Assembly (NCBI RefSeq): GCF_000621665.1
Contig: NZ_JHXQ01000016.1
Coordinates: 50,730-114,729, forward strand
Length of the DNA stretch: 64,000 nucleotides
DNA from: Allorhizobium undicola ORS 992 = ATCC 700741
GTDB lineage: Bacteria > Pseudomonadota > Alphaproteobacteria > Rhizobiales > Rhizobiaceae
Direction of reading: 5' to 3'
A program made the translations under genes and the position numbers. Below the pieces are notes generated by a model that saw only the letters and a list, made by a program, of their open reading frames with translations, made no database searches and had not been told where the DNA came from. Numbering within the stretch: the stretch's first letter is position 1; every line of letters begins with the position of its first letter. Shown here piece by piece: positions 47,631 to 56,406 of this stretch.

Positions 47631-48872
47631 ATGGGCAACGAAAACACGAATCCTTCCGAAGTTCTGAATAAAATCAGCAGCGCTGTGGATGATTTTGAAA
47701 CCTATCTCCGTGGTAAGGAGACGGGAGAAGCCACGCTTCGCCAGAACTGGACCTATTTGCAGATATTTTCCTACTACGGTCTCAAACTGCCGCAGGATTC
47801 GGATTCGCTGAAGGCGCTCCTGGCTATCGGTCCTAACGATAAATGCGACTATAGCTGGTTCAACGCGATGCACCAGACCTATGCCAAGCTGGGGCAAAAC
47901 AGCCATTATTTCATAAACACCGTGTTCAAGGACGTGACCGATCTTGGTTCGACCCTAAAGGATTTCAGCAAGGATGCTTCCGGTGACGAAAGTCTGATGG
48001 CGGCCGTTCTGGACCTGCTCGGGTCTGGCAACAACGCTCCGATGCCGGATGAAGACAGTTGCCAGGCAGCCATTGTATTGCTTCAGGAAATGAAGGAGCG
48101 GGCAGACGCTGGCGCAAAGCTTGCCTCGAAGGTTAAGGTCGATCTTTTGACCTATTCCGCGAAGCTCGTTGAAATCAGCGGCGACGTGAAACGGGTGTCC
48201 GATGCGGTAGACAAGGATGACGCATCATCCGAAGAAACTGTCAAAAAGCTTCAGGGCGACAAGGGTACCGATGGTTCGCTTCTGAATATGCTGGACAAGC
48301 TGGCCGCGGATCGTCGTGAATATGAAGAGGATGTGAAGATTGCGGCCACCACCCCCACCTATGGCTGGATCATATGCCCACCCATCGGCTTGTGGGCGGC
48401 GGCCATCGTCGCGGGCATTTATGGCAAGAAAGCCACCGATATGCTGGCGACGATCGAAAAACTGGAAGCCGACATCAAAACCGCGAGCGAATCGCTGATG
48501 CTTGCCCTGACGACGCGCAGCGTTGCAAAACTGGCGCATGACAGTCTGGCTCAGGTCAACAAGCATCTGGGGGTGGCGATCGACAAAACCAAAGCCGTTC
48601 AAAATGCGTGGGAAGGCACCTCCACCGGGCTGAACGCCATTTTGTCGTTGATTGGCAGAACAATGCTGCAAAACGATATAGACCAAACCGTAAAGCTCCA
48701 GGTCATTGTTGCCGTCCGCACTCTGGTCAATTCCGCAAATCGCCGTTGGCAGGAAATTCGCCCGGTTATCGACGCCATGACCGACAAGCCTTTCATTTCG
48801 GTGAACGCCGAGGACATGAAGTTGAGCGACTTCCTCGATAAGGTGAAGGGCGAGATTGCAGCCAAGGCATGA
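47631..48872 (+). CDS. Putative alpha-helical pore-forming toxin component (ClyA/HBL/XaxA-like)
   Basis: A 413-residue protein, almost all helical. Long amphipathic helices (about 90-240 and 265-370) flank one hydrophobic stretch (TPTYGWIICPPIGLWAAAIV plus AGIYG, 241-265). This helix-hydrophobic hairpin-helix plan is the hallmark of the alpha-pore-forming toxins such as XaxA, NheA/HBL and ClyA, whose hairpin inserts in the target membrane. It has no signal peptide. AAAGG lies nine bases upstream. A large partner gene follows. Alternative: a phage-like or structural coiled-coil protein. Confidence 0.6.
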   Translation: MGNENTNPSEVLNKISSAVDDFETYLRGKETGEATLRQNWTYLQIFSYYGLKLPQDSDSLKALLAIGPNDKCDYSWFNAMHQTYAKLGQNSHYFINTVFKDVTDLGSTLKDFSKDASGDESLMAAVLDLLGSGNNAPMPDEDSCQAAIVLLQEMKERADAGAKLASKVKVDLLTYSAKLVEISGDVKRVSDAVDKDDASSEETVKKLQGDKGTDGSLLNMLDKLAADRREYEEDVKIAATTPTYGWIICPPIGLWAAAIVAGIYGKKATDMLATIEKLEADIKTASESLMLALTTRSVAKLAHDSLAQVNKHLGVAIDKTKAVQNAWEGTSTGLNAILSLIGRTMLQNDIDQTVKLQVIVAVRTLVNSANRRWQEIRPVIDAMTDKPFISVNAEDMKLSDFLDKVKGEIAAKA

Positions 48873-49067
48873 TTTCGCCTCGGCGCCTCGGCGCCTCTGC
48901 GGCATCGGCGTGACATTTCCAAATGAAAAACCGGTTTCTACCGGTCCTGGAAACGTTCCATGCCGCGACGGCGCCTCTTCGAATTGAATGAACAACAAAA
49001 TATTCAGGGCAGGCCGCGCATGGAAAACATCCCATGCGCGTCTGCTTTGCCGTGCGAGGTTGCAATA

Positions 49068-51476
49068 ATGACCGAAACTGCATTTGACATTACGAATACG
49101 CAGATCAAAAGCTGGGGCCTGAGTGGATATGAAGACTTTAGCGAATATGGCAAGATTCGCGGACTTACCATCAAGGCAAGCGAGATTGACGCCAGGCTGA
49201 AGCCGTTCGGCTCCCGTTTTTCCGACATTTTTCTCATTGCCTGCGATAGTTTCATCATCGATTGCGACCTGACCATCTCGCAGCCTCTGTGGATTTTTTC
49301 CCGCCATGTGCAGGTGAATGGTGGGCGCTGCCTTGCAATCGAGCCTGGTGCGCCTGTGGCCAACCCCAAAGAGCGGGCCAATTTTCTGATGCTGTTTTGC
49401 CATTCCCTGGGGGGAAGTGGTTCCTTGTCTGCGGTCAGCATCGCCGATCCTTCCAAGCCTGCCGTCACGAATATTCCGCTTGTGAAATCCGATGCCATTC
49501 GGGAGATCGCCATCGGTGAAGACGCTTCCGTCACCTTTGGGGATTGGGACCGGGAATCGCAAATCATCGGGTTGGCCAGAGAGTTTCTACATCCTGGTGA
49601 AACCCTGCACGGGTGCCTTTCGTCCATATTCCAATCTGCCATCATGGCTGCAACGCTTTCGCCGGAACTGGCGATTGCGCAGTTGCGCTGGGTTGGCGAG
49701 CTTGCCGATGCTGATAAGGCATCGCGCATGATGGCCGCCCAGGCGAGGACCGAATTGACCACTCTCGTGCAACAAAGCGGGCAAACCGCCCCGGTGCCAA
49801 CGGGTGACTTCACGGTTTATGCAGAGGCTGCCGCTGCCAGAATCACGGTGATGCAGGCACAATGGAATTCTTTCCAACATCTGGACAGTCTGGCGGAAAA
49901 TGACGGAGACTGGCTTGCCCGTGCCCGTGAGGCCATTGAACTCAAGGCAAATGAAACGGATCTCTGCAAAAGAACACGCGAGCGGGCGCATCTGAGCTAT
50001 CAGCGCGCCGATGAAGCAAATGGAGCTGCCCTCCTGCAAGTGCGTACGCTTCGGCTGGCATTTATTAAAGCCTCCAACAACTTTGAGGCGGGCATCGAAA
50101 TCTGGAAAACCCAGGCAGAGACCATGGAAGCTCTCATGCTGGTCAAGAATATTTTCAGCTTCGCCGTGGAAGCCGGCAAGCTCGCATCGCTTTCGGTTTC
50201 AGCCCTTGCAAAAGACAAGACCGACCCTTCCGACGATAAGGACAAGGATGACAGTTCGACGGATGATGACGACGGGTCCACGGATGAAAAGGCTGAAAAA
50301 CAGAAGTCGATGGATACGCTGGAAAAGGCAGGGAAGGCCATTTCCGGTACTGTAGGGCCGGTCGCAGAGATCATTCGCAATGTGCGTGCCCTCATGAAGA
50401 TTGAAGACACGGCCAAAGCGCTTCATAAAATGGCGTCTGAAACGATGACCTCCATGAACACGGCTCTGAGCAAAACCATAACCGTTGGCCCGCTTGAAGG
50501 CCTGGATATCGTGACGGGTGGCGCGCATGTCTGGGATTTGTTCATTGCCGGCATGGATGTTGTTTTCAAAACCACGCAGTCTTCTCTGGCACCTATAGGC
50601 GGGAGCCGGGAGTTCGAAACGGCAATGCGCCAGATGGTGATCGGTGCGCGGGCCGTCAGCAACACGCGGCTGGCGCTTACGCAGGCTGAAAATGAACTCG
50701 TTCTTGCCGAACTGCATTTGGCTTCGGCGAAGAATGCAGAGGAAATCGTTGAAAAGACGTTTGCAGAAAAGAAGGCACATCTACAGCTTATCCAGGATCT
50801 GAAGCATCAGGCATTTTCGCGCCTCCTCGATACGAAGCGGGCAACACTTGTGGAGCTGCGCCACTATCGGCAGGCCATTTGCTATTTCTCGCTTGCCGAG
50901 GAACGCAACCTGCCGGATTTGCCCCGCATGGATGAAGCCGTGGCGGAATTCGTTGCGGCCGCATCCTTGCTGTCCGGTTATCAGTTGGCAATAGAACTGC
51001 TCAAGCCGGTGCCGCAAGCCGCACACCGTGTTGCCATCTCCATTCCCTTGACCGATGCCAATCATCAGGATGCAAACACCCTCGTGTTTCACGTCGATAC
51101 GGGGCATCCCGATCTCGTCGATTTTTGCCGGATCCGCATCGACCAGATGGAAATCGAGCTTTTCGGCGATAACGATCAGCGCATACTCTCACGAAAGATG
51201 ACCATTCAAACGGATGGCACCTATCAGGACCGCAGGGTAAATGGCGCTGTGCTGTCCTTTTCCGGAGAGCCGTGGAACCAGATGATTCACTACGATGCTT
51301 CCGGAAATATCGATGTGAGCGCAGGCACCTATACCCGCTTTGCCCAGCTCCTCTTCAAGCCTACCCCTTTCACAAACTGGACCTTGACGCTCTCCAAAAA
51401 GGATCAGGCGGAAAATGTCCGCAGGATCACGCTCTACATTTCGGGCGAGATTTCGCCCCTGTCCGCGGCAGCTTGA
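49068..51476 (+). CDS. Large multidomain partner of the putative toxin, unknown
   Basis: An 802-residue protein starting MTETAFDITNTQIKSWGLSG (GAGGT upstream; an ATG at 49020 is also in frame). Residues 1-160 are beta-rich, alternating hydrophobic strands like a beta-helix or binding domain. Residues 190-650 are helical with coiled coils and an acidic low-complexity segment (383-412, rich in Asp/Ser/Lys). Residues 650-802 are beta-rich and recall the C-terminal TcB-binding region of Tc toxin A subunits (TDGTYQDRRVNGAVLSF). No signal peptide. No family was firmly recognised; it lies 195 bases after the toxin-like gene and probably works with it. Confidence 0.55.
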   Translation: MTETAFDITNTQIKSWGLSGYEDFSEYGKIRGLTIKASEIDARLKPFGSRFSDIFLIACDSFIIDCDLTISQPLWIFSRHVQVNGGRCLAIEPGAPVANPKERANFLMLFCHSLGGSGSLSAVSIADPSKPAVTNIPLVKSDAIREIAIGEDASVTFGDWDRESQIIGLAREFLHPGETLHGCLSSIFQSAIMAATLSPELAIAQLRWVGELADADKASRMMAAQARTELTTLVQQSGQTAPVPTGDFTVYAEAAAARITVMQAQWNSFQHLDSLAENDGDWLARAREAIELKANETDLCKRTRERAHLSYQRADEANGAALLQVRTLRLAFIKASNNFEAGIEIWKTQAETMEALMLVKNIFSFAVEAGKLASLSVSALAKDKTDPSDDKDKDDSSTDDDDGSTDEKAEKQKSMDTLEKAGKAISGTVGPVAEIIRNVRALMKIEDTAKALHKMASETMTSMNTALSKTITVGPLEGLDIVTGGAHVWDLFIAGMDVVFKTTQSSLAPIGGSREFETAMRQMVIGARAVSNTRLALTQAENELVLAELHLASAKNAEEIVEKTFAEKKAHLQLIQDLKHQAFSRLLDTKRATLVELRHYRQAICYFSLAEERNLPDLPRMDEAVAEFVAAASLLSGYQLAIELLKPVPQAAHRVAISIPLTDANHQDANTLVFHVDTGHPDLVDFCRIRIDQMEIELFGDNDQRILSRKMTIQTDGTYQDRRVNGAVLSFSGEPWNQMIHYDASGNIDVSAGTYTRFAQLLFKPTPFTNWTLTLSKKDQAENVRRITLYISGEISPLSAAA

Positions 51477-51487
51477 GGCTCGTTAGC

Positions 51488-51592
51488 CAGGGGATCCAGG
51501 AAAAGTGCTGTCGCGGTTTTCCGTCTGTAAATGCGGGAAAACAGACAGTTAGCGCGTCCGGTGAACCTTTGTTCACCGTACGCGCTCCAGTT
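51488..51592. repeat. Mosaic intergenic repeat with hairpin
   Basis: GGATCCAGGAAAAGTGCTG / CGGTTTTCCGTCTGTAAATGCGGG modules are followed by a stem (GCGCGTCCGGTGAACC ... TTCACCGTACGCGC). A near twin is at 52,481-52,575. The gap to 51,887 also has a fragment at 51,826-51,850 and otherwise nothing. Confidence 0.6.
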
Positions 51593-51887
51593 GCCTATCA
51601 ATCCGACTTTTTGATCGTTCCTCCAATGCCGCTTTTCATGTCATGCGGATAGATTTTCTTATTCCTTTGCTGTTCAGGGTTGAAATCGGTGAATGCTGGC
51701 TGAATACCGGGTTCCGACTGCGTTCAGGCTTGGCCGCCTAGATTTGCCTTGTTCGCTGTGCGTGGCTTTCGCGGCAGGAGCGTAAAGGCCTGCTGGCAGC
51801 AGGTGCTCGAAGCTCTTTCGTGATCAGGTGGAAACCGGTTTTCGCCCGGAAACATGCAAAGCGGGAGGTCGTTCAAGGAGAAACGCA

Positions 51888-52334
51888 ATGACAGGCATGT
51901 TGGCAAAAGCAGCTTTGATTGGCCTGGCTGGCCTGAGCCTTCTGGGCAGCGGGCTGGCTCCCGCGCGGGCGGGAGATGTCAATATCGGCTTTTCGATCGG
52001 CTCGGATGAGCCGCAACTGGTTCAAGCCTGGGGCGATGACGATTATCGCTACGGCCCGCCGCCTCGCTGGCAGCGCTACGACCCGCCACCGCCGCCGCCG
52101 CGCTACGAGCCGCCGCGCCGCTATTGGGACGGACGCCCCCCGCGTGGCCGGGACATGGTTATCGAAGGTTTCTGCAATCCCGGCAGGGCCATGGAAAAGG
52201 CGCGCTGGCAGGGCCTGCGCCGCGCCAATATCGAGCGCGTGACGCCGCGCCGGGTTGTGGTAGGCGGTTGGCGTTATGGTGGCTATGACCAGATCGTATT
52301 CTGGAACAGACCGGGCTGCCCCTTCGCACGTTAA
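51888..52334 (+). CDS. Secreted or periplasmic Pro/Tyr/Arg-rich protein, unknown
   Basis: A 148-residue protein with a typical signal peptide (MTGMLAKAALIGLAGLSLLG ... APARA, cleaved near residue 28), AAGGAG upstream. The mature part has a Pro/Arg/Tyr-rich segment (YDPPPPPPRYEPPRRYWDG) and a C-terminal domain with two cysteines (GFCNPGRAM ... RPGCPFAR). It resembles small basic periplasmic proteins of Hyphomicrobiales without known function. Confidence 0.75.
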   Translation: MTGMLAKAALIGLAGLSLLGSGLAPARAGDVNIGFSIGSDEPQLVQAWGDDDYRYGPPPRWQRYDPPPPPPRYEPPRRYWDGRPPRGRDMVIEGFCNPGRAMEKARWQGLRRANIERVTPRRVVVGGWRYGGYDQIVFWNRPGCPFAR

Positions 52335-52371
52335 ACCAAGCCGCTTGAGGCAAGTACCCGCGAGGTGCATT

Positions 52372-52472
52372 ACAGCGCCGTGCGTTTTATCAAACGCACG
52401 GCGCTGTAACACTTTAAATCTGCTGCATAATTTTCACCTTAAACCGATTCCGATTTAAGGAATTATGCAGTA
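52372..52472. repeat. Bru-RS-like repeat, copy 4
   Basis: A 101-base copy in the same orientation as copy 1. Its first palindrome is perfect here (CAGCGCCGTGCG TTTTATCAAA CGCACGGCGCTG). A mosaic repeat follows directly. Confidence 0.75.
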
Positions 52473-52480
52473 GGGAATTT

Positions 52481-52575
52481 CAGGAAAAGCAAAACCACTT
52501 TTCCGTACAGAAATCCACAAACACAGAAGCTTGGAGCGCGTCCGGTGAACCTTTATTCACCGGACGCGCTCTTGC
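52481..52575. repeat. Mosaic intergenic repeat at the left edge of the island
   Basis: Modules TTTCAGGAAAAGC, CTTTTCCGTACAGAAATC and the hairpin GAGCGCGTCCGGTGAACC ... TTCACCGGACGCGCTC. The accessory region begins right after it. The gap from 52,335 to 52,667 holds only these repeats and short unassigned sequence. Confidence 0.6.
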
Positions 52576-52667
52576 TGAACACGTCCGCCGGGCCGTCCAT
52601 TCAATGCAGGCTCACGAGACTGGCGTTGCCACCCCCCGGTGTTGCGGATCGCTCCGAATAACCACGC

Positions 52668-53038
52668 GTCCGGTTCAACCTGACACGCCTTGCACCTCTG
52701 CTTGAAGACGTCCACGAACGTCTGGCCGGTGTCATCATTGAGAACCTCGACTGCTGGCCTTCATCAACCGCTACGACCGTCCTGGCGTGCTGTTCTATCT
52801 CGATCCGCCTTACTTCGGGTGTGAGGATGATTATGGGAAGGCGCTGTTTGGGCGGGATCAGTTTGAGGTTCTTGCGAGGCGTTTAAAGACCCTTCAAGGA
52901 CGGTTTATCCTGTCGATAAACGACCGACCGGAGGTGAGGGAGATATTCGCGGGGTTTCCGGTTGAGGGGGCAGAGTTGGCTTACTCGGTTTCTGGCGGGA
53001 AGGGGACGGAGGCACGAGAGTTGATTTACTGGAGGTGA
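52668..53038 (+). pseudogene. Remnant of a D12-class (Dam-type) adenine methyltransferase
   Basis: The C-terminal half of a phage-type Dam methylase: FNLTRLAPLLEDVHERLAGV in one frame, then LAFINRYDRPGVLFYLDPPYF in the next, with the catalytic DPPY motif, ending ARELIYWR. A one-base loss near 52,752 causes a frameshift, and everything before the FNLTRL region (motif I, DNA-binding domain) is missing. It is a dead fragment, different from the intact Dam-type gene at 62,866, and marks the left end of the mosaic island. Confidence 0.75.
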
Positions 53039-53062
53039 GTGTTTGCAGGCAGAAATTTTGGA

Positions 53063-53218
53063 ATGGCTAACGTCAGCTTAATGGATGCTGAACCTTTTAA
53101 CTTCCATTCTGATCACCGGGAATATTATGGAGAACTTTACGCCCGCGCCTCTTGGGCGAGACCAAGTATGCTACTCTACGATAGGTCTAGTCAGGCAGCT
53201 TATGCTACCATGAAGTAA
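53063..53218 (+). CDS. Possible 51-residue peptide, unknown
   Basis: A short frame (starts MANVSLMDAEPFNFHSDHRE, ends SSQAAYATMK) between the methylase remnant and the restriction gene. A GTG at 53039, just after GGAGG, is in frame and could be the start. No family or helix-turn-helix was recognised; it could be a remnant. Confidence 0.25.
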   Translation: MANVSLMDAEPFNFHSDHREYYGELYARASWARPSMLLYDRSSQAAYATMK

Positions 53219-53240
53219 CGAATCGTTTTCAGGGTTGGCA

Positions 53241-54044
53241 ATGTTTCAAAAGTTAATAGACAGAGGTTTTCAGGTTGAAATTCATTCGCATGCGGAAGCT
53301 ATCCTCAGCGTCGATTTTCCCGATGCAGTTACCGAACTTGAGGCAGTTGTTGGCGCCCTGTCTATCCCAATTGAAGAAATAATAGGCTCTGGCGGTGGCG
53401 AGACCCAGGGAACTCAGCGGTTGAGAAACGGCTTGGCCGATGTGGGTTGGAAAAAGCTGAATTTCGTCGTCGAAAAACGGATCAACGGAGTAGCGCGTGA
53501 AGCGATTTCGCACGAAATTGATCACGTCAAAAAATTCCCTGCAGGTGTGATCGCTTGTGAAATCGAATGGAACAACAAAGATCCTTTTTATGACCGCGAT
53601 CTTGAAAATTTTAAGCGTCTTCATGCAGACGGGGCTATTTCGGTCGGCATTATAATAACTCGTGGCACCACAATGCAGGATCAGATGCGCGAGATGGTGC
53701 ACCGGTTCGCTGTTGAAAAAGGCTTGAACTCACACGAAGCGGTTGAGGCATTTGGTATGGCCAGAACAGCTCGTCAGAAAAAAGAAGTGGAACGTCGGCT
53801 GAAAGCTGGCGTGTCCTATGAAGAAGCATGGGCCACACACTTTGTCTCGGACAAGTATGGAGCGGCGACCACCCATTGGGCTAAGCTTGAGGACCGTGTT
53901 CGTCGCGGTGTGGGAAATCCTTGCCCGCTGGTTCTAATCGGGCTTCCGGCATCTATCGTCACTTTTAATGAAAACATCAATCTAGCGGAAATTGCAGACG
54001 CAGAGGAGACGATGGTAGAAAAAGGAATCGTCTCCTCCGGATAA
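53241..54044 (+). CDS. Type II restriction endonuclease, BglII/BstYI-like
   Basis: A 267-residue protein with the BglII/BstYI family plan. The N-terminus is MFQKLIDRGFQVEIHSHAEA. The PD-(D/E)XK-like catalytic core is likely HEIDHVKKFPAGVIACEIEW with Asp94, Glu107 and Glu109, followed by NNKDPFYDRDLENFKRLHAD. These enzymes cut at sites containing GATC (AGATCT or RGATCY), so recognition of a GATC-centred sequence is inferred. Its stop lies one base from the convergent methyltransferase gene, forming a compact restriction-modification unit. Confidence 0.88.
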   Translation: MFQKLIDRGFQVEIHSHAEAILSVDFPDAVTELEAVVGALSIPIEEIIGSGGGETQGTQRLRNGLADVGWKKLNFVVEKRINGVAREAISHEIDHVKKFPAGVIACEIEWNNKDPFYDRDLENFKRLHADGAISVGIIITRGTTMQDQMREMVHRFAVEKGLNSHEAVEAFGMARTARQKKEVERRLKAGVSYEEAWATHFVSDKYGAATTHWAKLEDRVRRGVGNPCPLVLIGLPASIVTFNENINLAEIADAEETMVEKGIVSSG

Positions 54045-54045
54045 C

Positions 54046-54708
54046 TTATTCAGCCGCTTCCAATCGATCTGTGCTGGAGTTGTGCCCATATGTCTTCCAT
54101 GTGGGCTCATACGTTTCGTCGGCCTGATTACCCCAGGTGGTCCACCCTTTGCGAAGGCCGCGCCCGAACATTTCCAGATAAGGTCCCGGTGAGCAGCTTT
54201 CGATCAGCGGATACTGTTCATCTGGCTTGCGGGAATGTTCGCGTTTTCTGGTGCCGATATAGTTTACCTGAGACCGGCCTGGAGGCAGCGTTCGAGCGTT
54301 CTTTCCCCGCGTTCCAAACAGAATCAGTTCCGTAACGTTGCGGAAGTAAAAGCCTACGCCACGACCATCGGAACCGCCGTCCTTGCGGAGTTTGTGCCAC
54401 ACGATATTGGCCTTGTAATTGAAGCCCCATGCTTTCATCACTTCCAAGCCTTCAGGCAGGAGCGCGTTAGGGACCCAAAGGTAAAGATGCGCTGTGGGTG
54501 CACAAGCGGTTGCGACAGGAAGGGCTTTGATAGCATCAAGTTCCATGGTGCCATAGCGATTGAGACGCTTGTGCTCTGGAGCAACTTTGCCGGTCCTGTT
54601 CATAAACTGCCATGGCGGATCAGCCATAATGGTCGCGAACTTTCGGCCCGAGATAAAGTTCGTAAAATCGTCTGAAGGCGACGGAGCGTCGGTGTTGCGG
54701 TTCAGCAT
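54046..54708 (-). CDS. MT-A70-family adenine methyltransferase
   Basis: A 220-residue N6-adenine methyltransferase. The catalytic motif DPPW (30-33) lies in FATIMADPPWQF; HLYLWVPNALLPEGLEVMKAWGF and WHKLRKDGGSDGRGVGFYFR follow, and the tail has EMFGRGLRKGWTTWGNQ. GGAAG is upstream of the ATG at 54708. It should protect host DNA from the convergent BglII/BstYI-like nuclease. A longer frame to 54876 is open but looks non-coding. Confidence 0.88.
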   Translation of the reverse strand: MLNRNTDAPSPSDDFTNFISGRKFATIMADPPWQFMNRTGKVAPEHKRLNRYGTMELDAIKALPVATACAPTAHLYLWVPNALLPEGLEVMKAWGFNYKANIVWHKLRKDGGSDGRGVGFYFRNVTELILFGTRGKNARTLPPGRSQVNYIGTRKREHSRKPDEQYPLIESCSPGPYLEMFGRGLRKGWTTWGNQADETYEPTWKTYGHNSSTDRLEAAE

Positions 54709-55234
54709 TCGCTTCCGATTCCCTTTTTGTTCGTTTTCCGAAACGTATGTCACTGTGGATAGAAAGGCGAGTGTAAAACGTGAAGATTGGATGGGGCTGT
54801 ACAAAAATTCATAAATGATCACCTTCGTGCCACACGGCGTACGCGGCCTGGCTCGCGGAGTTCCTCTCATCCGCAACCTTATGCGTCTAAATTTTGCAGA
54901 AGAGCTTCTGGCTGCTGCGCCTCACAATCCGGCTTTTTGCGGGAGCAGGTCTAACCGGGCCAATTTTTACAAATTTCATTTTTCCGGTTTTAGGTGTCAA
55001 AATTCCGGAAGTTCGCGGCGAGCTACATTGAAAATTCTCGTTTAAAATCAATTACTTGTGGCGATTGGTGGACCCGGAGGGCCTGCTGAATTCCAAGAAA
55101 ATCAGCCGCTTAACCCCGTGTGGGACGAAAACCCCGCGTCATAAAAATCAATGGCTTAAGAAAGCCGCCATCCCACTTTTTCCGGCCATTTCCGACCCCT
55201 CTTTCCTGGTCGTATCGCGGCCAGGGAGGCGCGC
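54709..55234. other. Gap upstream of the mobilization genes
   Basis: No convincing gene. There are two similar segments (AAAATCAGCCGCTTAA near 55,098 and AAAATCAATGGCTTAA near 55,144) and repeated CCCCG tracts, which might be part of an origin of transfer or replication, but no clear nick site or iteron array was seen. Confidence 0.3.
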
Positions 55235-55996
55235 ATGAGCGGGGCGCGGCCATTTCGGGACGTGAAGCTGCAATGGCTTCAGCAGTTGAGCTGCGACAAG
55301 GATTTGAGCGACAGCGCGCGGTCCGTGGCGCTCTATATCATCACCACGCATTTGAACGGCCACACCGAGAAGGCGTGGCCGTCCTATCAAACGATTGCCG
55401 ACGCGACCGGCAAGAGCGTCAAGACCATTCAGCGCGCCGTCCGTGAACTTGAGGTCAAAGGATGGTTCGAGGTCCAGCGCGGAAATGGCGTCGGGCACAA
55501 CACAGAATATCGTCCCTCAGCAGCATCGATTTTACGCGCATCGGACGCCCGCGAAAAGACGGACAAAGTTGTCACCCTTTACCCTGACAAAGGCGGTCAA
55601 AATCGTCCGGAAAGGCGGTCAGATGTGTCCAGCGAAGGGGGACAAATATGTCCACCAAACTTAGAGAAAGAAAAAATATATAAACCTAACCCGCGCGAGG
55701 ACGCCCCGCCGCGCGTCGAGACGCGGCGAGCCGTCCCGCTCGTTTTCGTGGCCGAGACCAAGGTGGATCAGGTCGAGCAATGGCGCACCTGGTTGCGACG
55801 TCACGGCTTTCCCTCGATCGATGCCTTGGGCATGCGGACGGTGAAAACCGGAAAGCCCGGCTATGCCTTGCCCAGCTATTGGCCACCGGACGAGACAAGC
55901 CCGAATGCGCTGGATTGGATCGCTTTCTTCAGCAGTCGCCGTGATCACATCGCCCAAGAAACCGCCCGACAAACCAACCTTCGGAGGGCCTCATGA
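55235..55996 (+). CDS. Helix-turn-helix replication/regulatory protein of a mobile element
   Basis: A 253-residue protein. The N-terminal winged helix domain (LSDSARSVALYII ... AWPSYQTIADATGKSVKTIQRAVRELEVKGWF) is of the type found in replication initiator-like and HTH_36 proteins of conjugative elements. A variable basic linker and a second small domain follow (VEQWRTWLRRHGFPSI). GGGAGGCG precedes the ATG. It overlaps the MobC-like gene by four bases, so both are part of one mobilization operon. Confidence 0.7.
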   Translation: MSGARPFRDVKLQWLQQLSCDKDLSDSARSVALYIITTHLNGHTEKAWPSYQTIADATGKSVKTIQRAVRELEVKGWFEVQRGNGVGHNTEYRPSAASILRASDAREKTDKVVTLYPDKGGQNRPERRSDVSSEGGQICPPNLEKEKIYKPNPREDAPPRVETRRAVPLVFVAETKVDQVEQWRTWLRRHGFPSIDALGMRTVKTGKPGYALPSYWPPDETSPNALDWIAFFSSRRDHIAQETARQTNLRRAS

Positions 55997-56385
55997 CGGA
56001 CGGCGATTTGAAGGGAGCAAGGCGACCCCTGTCATACGGCGAGCCGTCCGACAGGGAGCCTTGTGAGGGGAGGGAAGCCTCCCCTTCAAACCCCACCAAG
56101 AGCACGCGGCGATCGCCCAAAGGCGAACTCAATGCCGTCGTGGTTTTCCGCTGCACGGCATCGGAAAAGCAGGCGCTGACCGCACGCGCAGCGCGGGCCG
56201 GTCTGCCCTTCGCCACGCTGATGCGGGAAGCGCTCGGCCTCACCGAGGCGCGCCGCCGCCGTCCGGTTCCCAAGGTGGACCCGGAGCTGGTGCGCGCCGT
56301 CGAGCGGGCGTTGTCGGACACCCTTGAGCAGTTCACGATGTCGGTGAGCCTCTGGAAAATCGAAGCAAGCCATTCTCATTGGTAA
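55993..56385 (+). CDS. MobC-like relaxosome protein, probably truncated
   Basis: A 130-residue protein with a ribbon-helix-helix core like MobC (NAVVVFRCTASEKQALTARAARAGLPFATLMREALGL). After KVDPELVRAVERAL the usual NLNQIAR part is not found and the tail (MSVSLWKIEASHSHW) looks foreign. The relaxase that should follow is absent; a DUF6236-like gene on the opposite strand lies there instead. It probably lost its C-terminus when that gene was inserted. Confidence 0.6.
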   Translation: MTDGDLKGARRPLSYGEPSDREPCEGREASPSNPTKSTRRSPKGELNAVVVFRCTASEKQALTARAARAGLPFATLMREALGLTEARRRRPVPKVDPELVRAVERALSDTLEQFTMSVSLWKIEASHSHW

Positions 56386-56406
56386 CCCGATGCACAGAAT
56401 CTCGAG

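Noticed and set aside
52576..52667. tRNA gene as island attachment site
   Set aside because: No cloverleaf or CCA end was found near the left boundary; only intergenic repeats precede the island.
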